Assembly: GCF_014654895.1 (NCBI RefSeq)
Contig: NZ_BNBE01000003.1
Span: 772,501 to 836,500, forward strand
Reading direction: 5' to 3'
Length of the DNA stretch: 64,000 nucleotides
From: Streptomyces filamentosus
GTDB lineage: Bacteria; Actinomycetota; Actinomycetes; Streptomycetales; Streptomycetaceae
Shown here: positions 1 through 8,718 of the stretch, one piece after another
Numbering within the stretch: position 1 is the stretch's first letter
Layout of the letters: every line of letters begins with the position of its first letter
Program-made: the position numbers and the translations under genes
The notes under the pieces: generated by a model
Told to the model about the DNA's origin: nothing
Databases searched by the model: none
The model's input: only the letters and a program-made list of their open reading frames with translations

Positions 1-1090
1 CCCCGGCCATCCCGGACTCCCTCAGAACCACGCGAAGTTCGAGCGCAACCTGATCCACGACAACAACGAGGACTACTACCGGTACGTCGCCGACGGCACC
101 TGCGCGAAGCCGCCCGCCGAGCGCGGCTACGAGAACGGCGTCGTCTGCCCCCAGATCTCCATGCCGCCCGGCTCCGGCATCATCACCGCGGGCGGCAACT
201 GGAACCTCTACGAGGACAACTGGATCTACGGCCACGAACGGACCGGCTTCTACCTCAACGCCGTCCCCGCCTTCATCCGCGGCGAGTCCGCCTGGTCCGA
301 GCAGACCGACACCTCCCACCACAACCGCTACGCGAACAACCGCCTCGGCACCGACAAGGCCGGCAACCCCCGCCCCAACCGCACCGACGTCTGGTGGGAC
401 GGCCAGGGCCGCGGCAACTGCTGGCAGGACGACACCGGCGCCTCCAGCCCCCGCGCCCTGCCCGCCTGCGGCGCCGCCCGCGGCGAGGTCTCCGGCGCCA
501 CCGCCCGGCTCGTCGGCGAACCCGTCAAGCTCGCCCAGCTCCTCGTCTGCGCCGACTACAGCGTCCAGGCCCGCCGCCTGCCCGCCGGCTGCGACTGGTA
601 CGGCGCCCGCGGCCTGGAGCGCGTCGAGGTCCAGATCGCCCTGGCGGCCTCCCTCCTCCTCGCCCTCGTCGGCACCGCCCTGTGGTGGCGCCGGCTGCGC
701 GGCCGCCGCCTCGCCGCCGCGGCCCTCGTCACCGGCCTCGCCGGCCTCGCCCTCGACGTCGCCGGCGCCACCCTCGCCCTCGCCCCGACGTACGTCCCCG
801 CCCTCGCGCTCCTCCTCACCGGCGCCTGGTGGACCGCCACCGGCCTCCTCCTGCGCCCCGCCCGGCCCGTCTTCGCCTGGACCACGGTCACCCTCGGCCT
901 CCTCACCCTCCTCGACGCCTTCGACAAGGCCGTCCTGATGATCCCCGGCATCCCCCTGAGCCCCGCCTGGCTCCGCCTCCTCCTGGGCGTCGTCTGGGTC
1001 CTGTGGGCCGTCGTCGCCGCCGGCACCCGCCCCGCCCCCGCCACCCCCGCGCCCCCGGCCGGAACCCCCGCCGAGGAGGTCCCCGCGTGA
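1..1090 (+). CDS. Exported right-handed beta-helix protein with C-terminal membrane region (5' partial)
   Basis: The reading frame is open from the first base of the window, so the N-terminus lies upstream. The visible N-terminal part (about 180 residues) is rich in Asn, Gly and aromatic residues with turns such as NLIHDNNEDYY and NWNLYEDNWIYG, the look of parallel beta-helix coils (NosD/pectate-lyase-like fold). Several Cys (DGTC, VVCP, NCW, PACG, CADY, GCDW) suggest disulfides outside the cytoplasm. The last 150 residues form about four hydrophobic segments and end in a Pro/Ala-rich tail. The stop overlaps the GTG of the next gene (GTGA), so the genes are probably co-translated. The fold is inferred from sequence pattern; enzymatic activity is unknown. 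Confidence 0.75.
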   Translation, partial: PGHPGLPQNHAKFERNLIHDNNEDYYRYVADGTCAKPPAERGYENGVVCPQISMPPGSGIITAGGNWNLYEDNWIYGHERTGFYLNAVPAFIRGESAWSEQTDTSHHNRYANNRLGTDKAGNPRPNRTDVWWDGQGRGNCWQDDTGASSPRALPACGAARGEVSGATARLVGEPVKLAQLLVCADYSVQARRLPAGCDWYGARGLERVEVQIALAASLLLALVGTALWWRRLRGRRLAAAALVTGLAGLALDVAGATLALAPTYVPALALLLTGAWWTATGLLLRPARPVFAWTTVTLGLLTLLDAFDKAVLMIPGIPLSPAWLRLLLGVVWVLWAVVAAGTRPAPATPAPPAGTPAEEVPA

Positions 1091-2064
1091 CCCGCCCCTC
1101 GCTCCGCCCCGTACCCCGCCCCCCTTCCCCCGCCGGGCCCCGCGCCCTGTTCGGTGCCGCGCCCCCCGGCGCACGCGGGCCCGCGCCCCGCCCCGCACGG
1201 GGGTCCGCACCGGGGCCCGTGCCCCGCCGGGCGCGCCGTCGCCGTACGGCCCCGCTCGCGGCGGCCGCGCTCGCCGCCGTCCTGCTCCTGGCCGCCGGGT
1301 GCGGCGGCCGGGCCACCACCCACCACAAGCCCGGAACCGGTCACGAGCAGGCCACCGGGAACGGCGGCACCCTGCTCGCGGCCCGCGACGAGTCCGGCCA
1401 CCGGCTGCGCGAACTCCCCGCCGCCGACGCCCCCTCCGTCCGGGCCGAGGCCCGCCCCGACACCGAGGGCGGCTGGAACGTCCACCTCACCGTGGAGAGG
1501 TTCCGCTTCACCCCCGAGTCCACCGGCGGCGGCGCCCTCGCCGGCCGGGGCCACGCCCGCCTCCTGGTCGACGGCCGGGAGGCCGCCCGCGCCTACGGCC
1601 CCTGGTTCCACGTCCCGTCCGGCGCCCGCACCCTCACCGTCCGCCTGTACGCCGACGACCACACCGTCTGGGCCACCGCCGGCGCCCCCGTCCAGACCAC
1701 CCTCACCCTCACCCCCTCCGCGCAGTCCCCCTCCGCCCGGACCCCCTCCGCCGGGGCCTCCTCCGCCCCGACCCCGTCCCCGCCCCCCGCGCCCACTCCC
1801 ACCGGCCGCACCCTCGACATCCGCGTCACCGGCTCGACCGTCACCCCCGCCCCCTCCCGCGTCGAGCTGCGGAAGGGCGAGCGGATCACCCTCCGCGTCA
1901 CCGCCGACCGCGCCGACACCGTCCACGTCCACGGCTACGACCGCGAGGCCGCCCTCGCCCCCGGCACCCCGGCCACCCTCACCCTCACCGCCGACCGCAC
2001 CGGCCTCTTCGAGGTGGAGACCCACGAGTCCGGACTCGTGCTCACCCAACTGGTGGTCCGGTGA
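1087..2064 (+). CDS. Lipoprotein with C-terminal cupredoxin-like domain
   Basis: 325 residues from a GTG that overlaps the upstream stop and is preceded by GAGGAGG. An Arg/Pro-rich leader is followed by a hydrophobic helix and the lipobox LAAGC (Cys72), so the protein should be anchored to the outer face of the membrane. An in-frame GTG at 1219 would give a more ordinary-length signal peptide and is the alternative start. A Ser/Pro/Thr linker (about residues 215-240) leads to a C-terminal beta domain with HVHGYD and FEVETHESGL, which resembles a cupredoxin but lacks the Cys and Met copper ligands; the three His could still bind metal. The first domain is not recognised. It overlaps the next gene by 4 bases. 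Confidence 0.8.
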   Translation: MTRPSLRPVPRPPSPAGPRALFGAAPPGARGPAPRPARGSAPGPVPRRARRRRTAPLAAAALAAVLLLAAGCGGRATTHHKPGTGHEQATGNGGTLLAARDESGHRLRELPAADAPSVRAEARPDTEGGWNVHLTVERFRFTPESTGGGALAGRGHARLLVDGREAARAYGPWFHVPSGARTLTVRLYADDHTVWATAGAPVQTTLTLTPSAQSPSARTPSAGASSAPTPSPPPAPTPTGRTLDIRVTGSTVTPAPSRVELRKGERITLRVTADRADTVHVHGYDREAALAPGTPATLTLTADRTGLFEVETHESGLVLTQLVVR

Positions 2065-3344
2065 CCGCCCTTCCGCCCCGTCCCCTCCCGCTCGCCCACG
2101 GCGTCGGTGCCCAGCACGACCTGCCCCTCTCCCCCTTCTACGCCTACGCCGGCGCCTTCACCGCCCTCCTCGTCTCCTTCCTCGGCCTCGGCCTCCTCTG
2201 GTCCTCCTCCCGCTTCCGCGGCGACCGCGCCGGCCGCCCCCTGCCCGCCCCCGTCCAGCGCCTGGCCGACGCCCCCGCCACCCGGACCGCCCTCCGGCTC
2301 CTCGGCGCCGCCCTCGCCCTGCTCTTCCTGGCCCACCTCCTCCTCGGCCCCGACGACCCCGACCGCAACCCCGCCCCCGGCGCCCTCTACGTCCTGCTCT
2401 GGGTCGGGCTCGTCCCCGCCTCCCTCCTCCTCGGCCCCGTCTGGCGCCTCCTCAACCCCCTGCGCGCCCTCCTCTCCCTCCGCCCGCCCGCGCGCCCCCG
2501 GCCGGTCCCCGCCGCCGTCGGCATCCGCCCCGCCGCCGCCGGACTCCTCCTCTTCGCCTGGCTCGAACTCGTCGCCCCCGACAACACCTCCCGTCCCGTC
2601 CTCCTCGCCGCCCTCGCCGTCCACCTCGCCGTCCAGCTCCTCGGCGCCGCCCGCCACGGCGCCGCCTGGTTCGCCCACGCCGACCCCTTCGAGGTCTACT
2701 CCTCCCTCCTCGCCCGGCTCTCCCCGCTCGGCCGCCGCGCCGACGGCCGGCTCATCCTGCGCTCCCCCTTCAACGGCCTCGACGCCACCCCCGAGACCCC
2801 CGGGCTCGTCGCCGCCGTCTGCGTCCTCCTCGGCACCACCGCCTACGACGGCCTCTCCGACAACCCCCGCTGGATCACCACCCTCCAGACCTCCTCCCTC
2901 GGCCCGACCCCCACCGCCACCCTCGGACTCCTCGCCGCCGTCGCCCTCGCGGCCGGCTGCTACGGACTCTGCGCCGGCACCCTCCGCCTCCTGAACCGGG
3001 CCCTCGCCACCCCCCTCACCTCCTTCGCCCACTCCCTCCTCCCCATCGCCCTCGGCTACCTCGTCGCCCACTACTTCTCACTCCTCGCGGTCGAAGGACC
3101 ACGCACCGTCATGATGGCAGCCGGCACCGACAACGCCCCCTCGCCCGCTCCGCCACTGGGCCCCGCGGGCCTCGCCGTGCTCCAGGTCGCCGCGATCGTC
3201 ACCGGCCACGTCCTCGGCGTCGTCGCCGCCCACGACCGGTCCGTCCGCCTCTTCCCGCCCGCCCGCGCCGTCGCCGGCCAACTCCCGCTCTTCGCGCTGA
3301 TGATCGCCTACACCCTGGGCGGCATCGGGCTGCTCATCGCCTGA
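2061..3344 (+). CDS. Polytopic membrane protein of the beta-helix/cupredoxin cassette
   Basis: 427 residues from a GTG overlapping the previous stop (GTGA). There are roughly ten hydrophobic segments, with a conserved-looking N-terminal LAHGVGAQHDLPLSPFYAY before the first helix. His residues occur in or near membrane segments (AHLLLG, HLAVQLLGAARH, AHYFSLLA, GHVLGVVAAHD). I do not recognise an enzyme family. Tight coupling to a cupredoxin-like lipoprotein and a beta-helix protein suggests one complex at the outer membrane face, perhaps for metal or redox chemistry, by loose analogy with NosD/NosL-type copper handling. That analogy is inference only. Confidence 0.75.
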   Translation: MTALPPRPLPLAHGVGAQHDLPLSPFYAYAGAFTALLVSFLGLGLLWSSSRFRGDRAGRPLPAPVQRLADAPATRTALRLLGAALALLFLAHLLLGPDDPDRNPAPGALYVLLWVGLVPASLLLGPVWRLLNPLRALLSLRPPARPRPVPAAVGIRPAAAGLLLFAWLELVAPDNTSRPVLLAALAVHLAVQLLGAARHGAAWFAHADPFEVYSSLLARLSPLGRRADGRLILRSPFNGLDATPETPGLVAAVCVLLGTTAYDGLSDNPRWITTLQTSSLGPTPTATLGLLAAVALAAGCYGLCAGTLRLLNRALATPLTSFAHSLLPIALGYLVAHYFSLLAVEGPRTVMMAAGTDNAPSPAPPLGPAGLAVLQVAAIVTGHVLGVVAAHDRSVRLFPPARAVAGQLPLFALMIAYTLGGIGLLIA

Positions 3345-3364
3345 ACCCCGATCGGAGCGGCATC

Positions 3365-4009
3365 ATGGACCCCGTGCCCCAGACCCGCCCGCCCGGCCCG
3401 CCGACCGCACTCCGCCGCACCCCCGTGCAGCAGCGCAGCGCCGAACGCCTCGCCCGCATCCTCGACGCCTGCGCCGGCCTCCTCGACGAGACCGGCTACG
3501 AACAGCTGAGCACCCGGGCCGTCGCCGTCCGCGCCGGCGTCCCGATCGGGTCGGTCTACCGCTTCTTCGGCAACAAACGGGCCATGGTCGCCGCCCTCGC
3601 CCACCGCAACCTCGACCGGTACGCCGAGCTGATCTCCGCCCGCTTCGAGCGGACCCCCGTCCTCGACGCGCACAGCGCGATCGACGGCGTCCTCGACGAG
3701 TTCATCGCGATGAAGCGGACCGTGCCCGGCTTCGCCCTCGTCGACTTCGGCGTGCCCGCCGCCGAGGAGGCCGGGGGAGGCGCCGAGGACCCCAACGGCC
3801 TGGTCGCCGAACGGATCTGCGGCCTCCTCGCCACCCACCTCGGCCGCCCCGCCGACGAGACGCTGCGGCGCAAGGTCCTGGTCGGCGTCGAGACCGCCGA
3901 CACCCTCGTCCGCCTCGCCTTCCGCGCGGACCCCGGGGGCGACCCCGCCCTCATCGACGAGACCCGCCAACTCCTCCACGCCTACCTCGCCCCCTCCCTC
4001 TCCGCGTGA
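3365..4009 (+). CDS. TetR family transcriptional regulator
   Basis: 214 residues, starting at ATG 3365, 20 bases after the membrane protein. The N-terminal helix-turn-helix reads RILDACAGLLDETGYEQLSTRAVAVRAGVPIGSVYRFFGNKRAM (about residues 30-75, given in parts: tetrad helix, then STRAVAVRAGVPIGSVYRFF), typical of TetR. The C-terminal half is the all-helical ligand domain, and the ligand cannot be told. It precedes the molybdopterin oxidoreductase in the same direction, with a palindromic candidate operator at 4049-4064 between them, so local control of that gene is plausible. It may also be co-transcribed with the exported cassette. Confidence 0.88.
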   Translation: MDPVPQTRPPGPPTALRRTPVQQRSAERLARILDACAGLLDETGYEQLSTRAVAVRAGVPIGSVYRFFGNKRAMVAALAHRNLDRYAELISARFERTPVLDAHSAIDGVLDEFIAMKRTVPGFALVDFGVPAAEEAGGGAEDPNGLVAERICGLLATHLGRPADETLRRKVLVGVETADTLVRLAFRADPGGDPALIDETRQLLHAYLAPSLSA

Positions 4010-4048
4010 CCGCCCGAGGGGCGGGGGCGCCGCACCCCTCCCGGACGT

Positions 4049-4064
4049 GCCTACCGGTCGGTAT
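4049..4064 (-). promoter_or_regulatory. Candidate TetR operator upstream of the molybdopterin oxidoreductase
   Basis: On the plus strand TACCG-GT-CGGTA (4052-4063) is a perfect 5-base inverted repeat. Read on the minus strand it is ATACCGACCGGTAGGC, which shares its first 12 bases with the site at 25127-25142 and closely matches the site at 28946-28961. It lies 45 bases before the oxidoreductase start. Confidence 0.6.
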
Positions 4065-4108
4065 GCTCAGCGCGAGCCGCCACCCCGCCGCCGCCCCCGG
4101 GAGACGCC

Positions 4109-6340
4109 ATGCCCACCGCCCCGCGCATCTGCCCCCTCTGCGAAGCGACGTGCGGACTCGTCCTGACCCTCGACGGAGACCGGGTCACCGGCGCCCGCGG
4201 AGACCGCGACGACGTCTTCAGCAAGGGCTTCCTCTGCCCCAAGGGAGCCGCCTTCCCCCAGATCGACGCCGACCCCGACCGGCTGCGCACCCCGCTCGTC
4301 CGGGAGGACGGACGGCTGCGGGAGGCGAGCTGGGAGGAAGCCTTCGACACGATCGCGGCCCGCATCCGTCCGCTGATCGAGGAGTACGGCCCCGACACCC
4401 TGGGCATCGTCCTCGGCAACCCCAACGTCCACACGATGGCCGGAGCGCTCTACCCGCCGCTCCTCCTCCGCGCCACCGGCACGGGCAACCTCTTCACCGC
4501 CTCCACCCTCGACCAGATGCCCAAGCACGTCTCCAGCGGCCTCCTCTTCGGCGACCCCTTCGCCGTCCCCGTGCCCGACCTGGACCGCACCGACCACCTC
4601 CTGGTCCTCGGCGCCAACCCGCTGGACTCCAACGGCAGCCTCTGCACCGCCCCCGACTTCCCCGGCCGGCTCGCCGCACTGCGCCGCCGCGGCGGCACCC
4701 TCACCGTCGTCGACCCCCGCCGCACCCGCACCGCCCGCCTCGCCGACCGCCACCTCGCCCCCCGCCCCGGCACCGACGCCCTCCTCCTCGCCGCCCTCGT
4801 CCACACCGTCTTCGCCGAGGACCTCGCCGACCCCGGCCCGCTCGCCGACCGCACCGAGGGCGTCGACCAGGTCCGGGACGCGGTACGGGACTTCACCCCC
4901 GAGGCCGTCGCCCCCGTCTGCGAGCTGGACCCCGGCACGATCCGCGCCGTCGCCCGGGAGCTCGCCGCCGCGCCCACCGCCGCCGTCTACGGGCGGATGG
5001 GCAGCTCCACCGTGTCCCACGGCACCCTCGCCAACTGGCTCGTCGACGTCCTCAACGTCCTCACCGGCAACCTCGACCGGCCCGGCGGCGCCCTCTTCCC
5101 CCGCTCCGCCACCGCCCCCGCGCCCCGCCCCGCGGGACCCGGCCGCGGCTTCCTCCTCGGCCGCCGCCACAGCCGCGTCTCCGGACACCCCGAGGTCAAG
5201 GGGGAGTTCCCGCTCGCCGCCCTCGCCGAGGAGATCGACACCCCCGGGGCGGACGGCCCGGAGGAGGGCCGCATCCGGGCGCTGATCACCATCGCCGCCA
5301 ACCCCGTCCTCTCCGCACCCGACGGGCTCCGCCTCGACGCCGCCCTCGCCGGCCTCGACCTGATGGTCTGCGTCGACCCCTACCTCAACGAGACCACCCG
5401 CCACGCCGACGTCCTGCTGCCCCCGCCCCCGCCCTCCCGAAGCGCCCACTTCGACTTCGCCTTCAACGGCTTCGCCGTCCGCGACCAGGTCCGCTTCACC
5501 CCCGCCGCCGTCCCCCTGGCGCCCGGGGAGCGGGACGAGTGCGAGATCCACGCCCGGCTGATCCTCGCCGCGTCCGGCATGCACGGGGCACCGCCGTCCT
5601 CCGTCGACGCCCACGCCGTCGACGCCCTCCTCGCCCGGGCCGTCACCCAGCCCCACTCGCCCGCGTACGGCGCCGATCCCAAGGAGTACGCCGCCGGCCT
5701 CACCGGGGACAGCGGAGCCGAACGGCGGCTCGACCTGATGCTGCGCCTCGGCCCGTACGGCCTCACCCTCGACGAACTGAAGGCCCACCCGCACGGCATC
5801 GACCTCGGCCCCCTCAAGCCCCGCCTGGACGAGGTGCTCAGGACCCGCAGCGGCCGGATCGAGCTGTTCCCCGACCCGATCGCCGCCGACCTGCCCCGGC
5901 TGCGGGCCGCCCTCACCGCCGTACCGGAACCGGGCACCCTCCTCCTGGTCGGCCGCCGCCACCTGCGCTCCAACAACAGCTGGCTGCACAACGCCCCCGC
6001 CCTCAACGGGGGTTCGAACCGCTGCACCCTCCAGGTGCACCCGGAGGACGCCGCCCGGCTCGGGCTCGCCGACGGCGCCCCCGCCCGGATCGCCGGCGCG
6101 GGCGGCGCGCTGACCGCCGAGGTGGAGATCACCGACGCGGTACGGGCCGGGGTCGTCAGCCTGCCGCACGGCTGGGGCCACGACCGGCCCGGCACCCGGC
6201 TCTCGGTGGCCGCCGCGCGCCCCGGCGTCAACGTCAACCAGCTCCTCGACGGCACCCTCCTCGACCCGCTCTCCGGGACCGCCGTCCTCAACGGCTTCCC
6301 CGTCGAGGTGACCCCGCTGGAATCAACGCCCCTGCTGTGA
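4109..6340 (+). CDS. Molybdopterin-dependent oxidoreductase with one [4Fe-4S] cluster (formate dehydrogenase/nitrate reductase superfamily)
   Basis: 743 residues. The N-terminus carries C8-x2-C11-x3-C15-x27-C43 followed by Lys45, the [4Fe-4S] motif of the Mo-bisMGD (DMSO reductase) superfamily. The rest shows its molybdopterin-binding signatures: LGANPLDSNG, VVDPRRTRTA, LTGNLDRPGG, DPYLNETTRHADVLLP, and a C-terminal cofactor domain with NNSWLHNAP and LPHGWGH. The substrate cannot be told. The segment where formate dehydrogenases carry the Cys or Sec molybdenum ligand reads STLDQMPKHVSSGLLFG, without Cys. No electron-transfer or membrane subunit is adjacent, so it probably uses a soluble partner encoded elsewhere. 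A TetR gene and palindromic operator lie directly upstream. Confidence 0.9.
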   Translation: MPTAPRICPLCEATCGLVLTLDGDRVTGARGDRDDVFSKGFLCPKGAAFPQIDADPDRLRTPLVREDGRLREASWEEAFDTIAARIRPLIEEYGPDTLGIVLGNPNVHTMAGALYPPLLLRATGTGNLFTASTLDQMPKHVSSGLLFGDPFAVPVPDLDRTDHLLVLGANPLDSNGSLCTAPDFPGRLAALRRRGGTLTVVDPRRTRTARLADRHLAPRPGTDALLLAALVHTVFAEDLADPGPLADRTEGVDQVRDAVRDFTPEAVAPVCELDPGTIRAVARELAAAPTAAVYGRMGSSTVSHGTLANWLVDVLNVLTGNLDRPGGALFPRSATAPAPRPAGPGRGFLLGRRHSRVSGHPEVKGEFPLAALAEEIDTPGADGPEEGRIRALITIAANPVLSAPDGLRLDAALAGLDLMVCVDPYLNETTRHADVLLPPPPPSRSAHFDFAFNGFAVRDQVRFTPAAVPLAPGERDECEIHARLILAASGMHGAPPSSVDAHAVDALLARAVTQPHSPAYGADPKEYAAGLTGDSGAERRLDLMLRLGPYGLTLDELKAHPHGIDLGPLKPRLDEVLRTRSGRIELFPDPIAADLPRLRAALTAVPEPGTLLLVGRRHLRSNNSWLHNAPALNGGSNRCTLQVHPEDAARLGLADGAPARIAGAGGALTAEVEITDAVRAGVVSLPHGWGHDRPGTRLSVAAARPGVNVNQLLDGTLLDPLSGTAVLNGFPVEVTPLESTPLL

Positions 6341-6458
6341 CCTGGGGTTTTGCTCGTATTGCTCACGCGCTGACCCCTTGTTGAGGCCGGAAGGGGGCAC
6401 CTACGGTCATCCGGACCGCCGCTCGGCGGCTGTTCAACGGTGAACGTGAGGTGCCTCC

Positions 6459-7892
6459 ATGCTGACCGTCCTCGGCTTCGCCATGATCGCGACCTTCCTG
6501 GTCCTGATCATGATGAAGAGGATGTCGCCGATCGCGGCGCTCGTCCTGATCCCCGCCCTCTTCTGCGTCGCGGTCGGCCAGGGCGCGCAGCTCGGCGACT
6601 ACGTCATCGACGGCGTTGGCAAGCTCGCCCCCACCGCGGCGATGCTGATGTTCGCGATCGTCTACTTCGGCGTCATGATCGACGTCGGCCTCTTCGACCC
6701 GATCGTCCGGGGCATCCTGCGCTTCTGCAAGGCCGACCCGGTCCGGGTGGTCGTCGGCACGGCGGTGCTCGCCGCGATCGTCTCCCTCGACGGCGACGGC
6801 TCCACCACCTTCATGATCACCGTCTCGGCGATGTACCCCCTCTACAAGCGGCTCGGCATGAGCCTCGTCGTCCTGACCGGTGTGGCCGCCACCGCCAACG
6901 GCGTGATGAACACCCTGCCCTGGGGCGGTCCCACCGCCCGCGCCGCCACCGCGCTCAAGCTCGACGCCGGCGACATCTTCGTCCCGATGATCCCGGCCCT
7001 CGCGGTCGGCCTGCTCTTCGTGATCGCCCTCGCCTACGTCCTGGGCCGCCGCGAGCGCAAGCGGATCGGCTACCTCACCCTCGACCAGGCCCTCGCCCCC
7101 GAGACCGACGGCGAGACCGTGCTGGTGGGCGCCGGCGGCGCGGCCGGGACGGCCGGGAACGGCCGGGCGAAGGACGGCCGGGCGGCGCGGGGCGGCGCCT
7201 CCGGCGCCGTCTCCGGCGACGGTCCCGAGGAGACGTCCGGGGCTCCGGGCTTCCAGGGGCTCGACCCCGACCGCGCCACCCTCCGGCCCCGGCTGTACTG
7301 GTTCAACGCGGGTCTGACCGTCGCCCTGCTCACCGCGATGATCCTCGAACTGATGCCGATCCCGGTCCTCTTCCTCCTCGGCGCCGCGCTCGCGCTCACC
7401 GTGAACTTCCCGCGCCCCGCCGAGCAGAAGGAGCGGCTGGCCGCCCACGCGGACAACGTCCTCAACGTCGCCGGCATGGTCTTCGCCGCCGCCGTCTTCA
7501 CCGGCGTCCTCACCGGCACGGGCATGGTCAAGCACATGGCCGACTGGCTGGTCGGCGCGATCCCGGAGGCGATGGGCCCGCACATGGCGCTGGTGACCGG
7601 CGTGCTGAGCCTGCCGCTCACCTACTTCATGTCGAACGACGGCTTCTACTTCGGCGTCCTGCCCGTCCTCGCCGAGGCCGGCGCCGCCCACGGCGTCTCG
7701 CCGCTGGAGATCGCCCGCGCCTCGCTCGTCGGCCAGGCCCTGCACATGTCGAGCCCGCTCGTCCCGGCGGTGTACGTGCTCGTCGGCATGGCGAAGGTGG
7801 AGTTCGGCGACCACACCCGCTTCACGGTGAAGTGGGCGGCCCTCACCTCGCTGGTCGTCCTCGCGGCGGCGGTCCTCTTCGGGATCGTCTGA
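6459..7892 (+). CDS. CitMHS family citrate-metal:proton symporter
   Basis: 477 residues with about 12 hydrophobic segments split by a long Gly/Ala-rich cytoplasmic loop (about residues 215-280). Diagnostic stretches are SLDGDGSTTFMITVSAMYPLY, seen here as DGDGSTTFMIT then AMYPLYKRLG, and GVMNTLPWGGPTARA, both typical of CitMHS carriers, which import citrate complexed with Mg2+ or Ca2+ together with protons. The C-terminal half has SLPLTYFMSNDGFYFG and SSPLVPAVYVL. The start is ATG 6459, preceded by GTGAGGTG. Streptomyces citrate carriers of this family are often next to a two-component system; none is present here. A long GC hairpin follows. Confidence 0.92.
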   Translation: MLTVLGFAMIATFLVLIMMKRMSPIAALVLIPALFCVAVGQGAQLGDYVIDGVGKLAPTAAMLMFAIVYFGVMIDVGLFDPIVRGILRFCKADPVRVVVGTAVLAAIVSLDGDGSTTFMITVSAMYPLYKRLGMSLVVLTGVAATANGVMNTLPWGGPTARAATALKLDAGDIFVPMIPALAVGLLFVIALAYVLGRRERKRIGYLTLDQALAPETDGETVLVGAGGAAGTAGNGRAKDGRAARGGASGAVSGDGPEETSGAPGFQGLDPDRATLRPRLYWFNAGLTVALLTAMILELMPIPVLFLLGAALALTVNFPRPAEQKERLAAHADNVLNVAGMVFAAAVFTGVLTGTGMVKHMADWLVGAIPEAMGPHMALVTGVLSLPLTYFMSNDGFYFGVLPVLAEAGAAHGVSPLEIARASLVGQALHMSSPLVPAVYVLVGMAKVEFGDHTRFTVKWAALTSLVVLAAAVLFGIV

Positions 7893-7939
7893 CCGGCGGC
7901 CGGCTCCCGTCCCGGCTCGCTCCCTCCCTCCTCCCCCCT

Positions 7940-7997
7940 CGTCCGTCCCCCGTCCGCCCCTCCTTCCGCGCCGCCTGGGCCGGACGGGGGACGGGCG
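7940..7997 (+). terminator. Hairpin terminator after the CitMHS gene
   Basis: A 17-base arm at 7940-7956 (CGTCCGTCCCCCGTCCG) pairs with 7981-7997 with a single G-T, leaving a 24-base loop. There is no T run, as is common for Streptomyces terminators. Confidence 0.55.
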
Positions 7998-8097
7998 GGG
8001 GACACAAGCATGTCGCGACCCTGCGTGTCCATGATGTGACGGATAGTCGGATTATCGGTCAAACCGTCCCCGCCCCCGTCCCCAGGGAGGAACCCGC

Positions 8098-8718
8098 ATG
8101 TCCGCTCGCACCGCCCGTCCCCTCGCCGCCGTCTCCGGCCTCGTCCTCACCGGCCTCGCCCTCGCGGGCGGCGCCCCGGCCGCGTACGCCGCCCCCGGCG
8201 ACGACGGCGACGTGAAGATCCACAAGGTCGGCACCCCCTTCGACGACCAGCGCAACGAGCCGAAGGTCTGCCGCTTCTACCTCGCCGCCTTCAACTTCGA
8301 CAAGGACCAGAAGGTCCAGTGGGAGATCGTGCCCCAGCCGGACAAGGCCGACGATCCCAACCTGGGCGGGCAGCTCACGCTCCCCACCGGCACCGGCCAC
8401 ACCGGCCCGCTCGCCCTCCCCGACGGCATGTACAAGCTCACCTGGACCTTCGAGGGTGAGAACGGCGCGGGCAAGCAGAAGGTCTTCCAGGTCGACTGCC
8501 CGAACGGCGGCGGCCCCGGTGGCCCCGGCGGCAACGGCGGGCACGGGCACCACCCGCACGGCCCGGTCGGTGCCGGCGGCGGCGGCAGCGCCGAGATCGC
8601 CGCGCAGGAGGACGCCTCCGCCTTCGGTGTCGGCGCGGCCGTCGCGGCCGGCCTCGCGGGCACCGTCGGCCTGGTGCTGATCCGCCGCTCGCGCCGCCGC
8701 AACGATGGCGCGGCGTAA
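8098..8718 (+). CDS. Small secreted cell-surface protein with C-terminal membrane anchor, paired with a sortase
   Basis: 206 residues. A signal peptide (LAGGAPAAYAAP, cleavage about residue 32) is followed by a roughly 110-residue beta-rich domain containing two Cys, a Gly/His/Pro-rich linker (about 135-165) and a C-terminal hydrophobic helix ending in RRSRRRNDGAA. This is the layout of a sortase substrate, but no LPxTG or LAxTG motif precedes the helix; the sequence there reads EIAAQEDASAFG. It overlaps the class F sortase gene by 14 bases, so they form one transcription unit. The domain is not assigned to a characterised family. RBS GGGAGGAA precedes the ATG. Confidence 0.85.
   Translation: MSARTARPLAAVSGLVLTGLALAGGAPAAYAAPGDDGDVKIHKVGTPFDDQRNEPKVCRFYLAAFNFDKDQKVQWEIVPQPDKADDPNLGGQLTLPTGTGHTGPLALPDGMYKLTWTFEGENGAGKQKVFQVDCPNGGGPGGPGGNGGHGHHPHGPVGAGGGGSAEIAAQEDASAFGVGAAVAAGLAGTVGLVLIRRSRRRNDGAA

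Noticed and set aside
1154..3364. Long upstream extension of the TetR frame to 951 codons
   Set aside because: The extension is a Pro/Arg-rich shadow of the lipoprotein and membrane protein genes; the TetR start is ATG 3365.
4067..6181. Open frame of 704 codons antisense to the molybdopterin oxidoreductase
   Set aside because: It mirrors the third-position G/C bias of the real gene and gives Gly/Glu/Val-rich nonsense without any domain. Similar long antisense frames elsewhere in the window were left out for the same reason.
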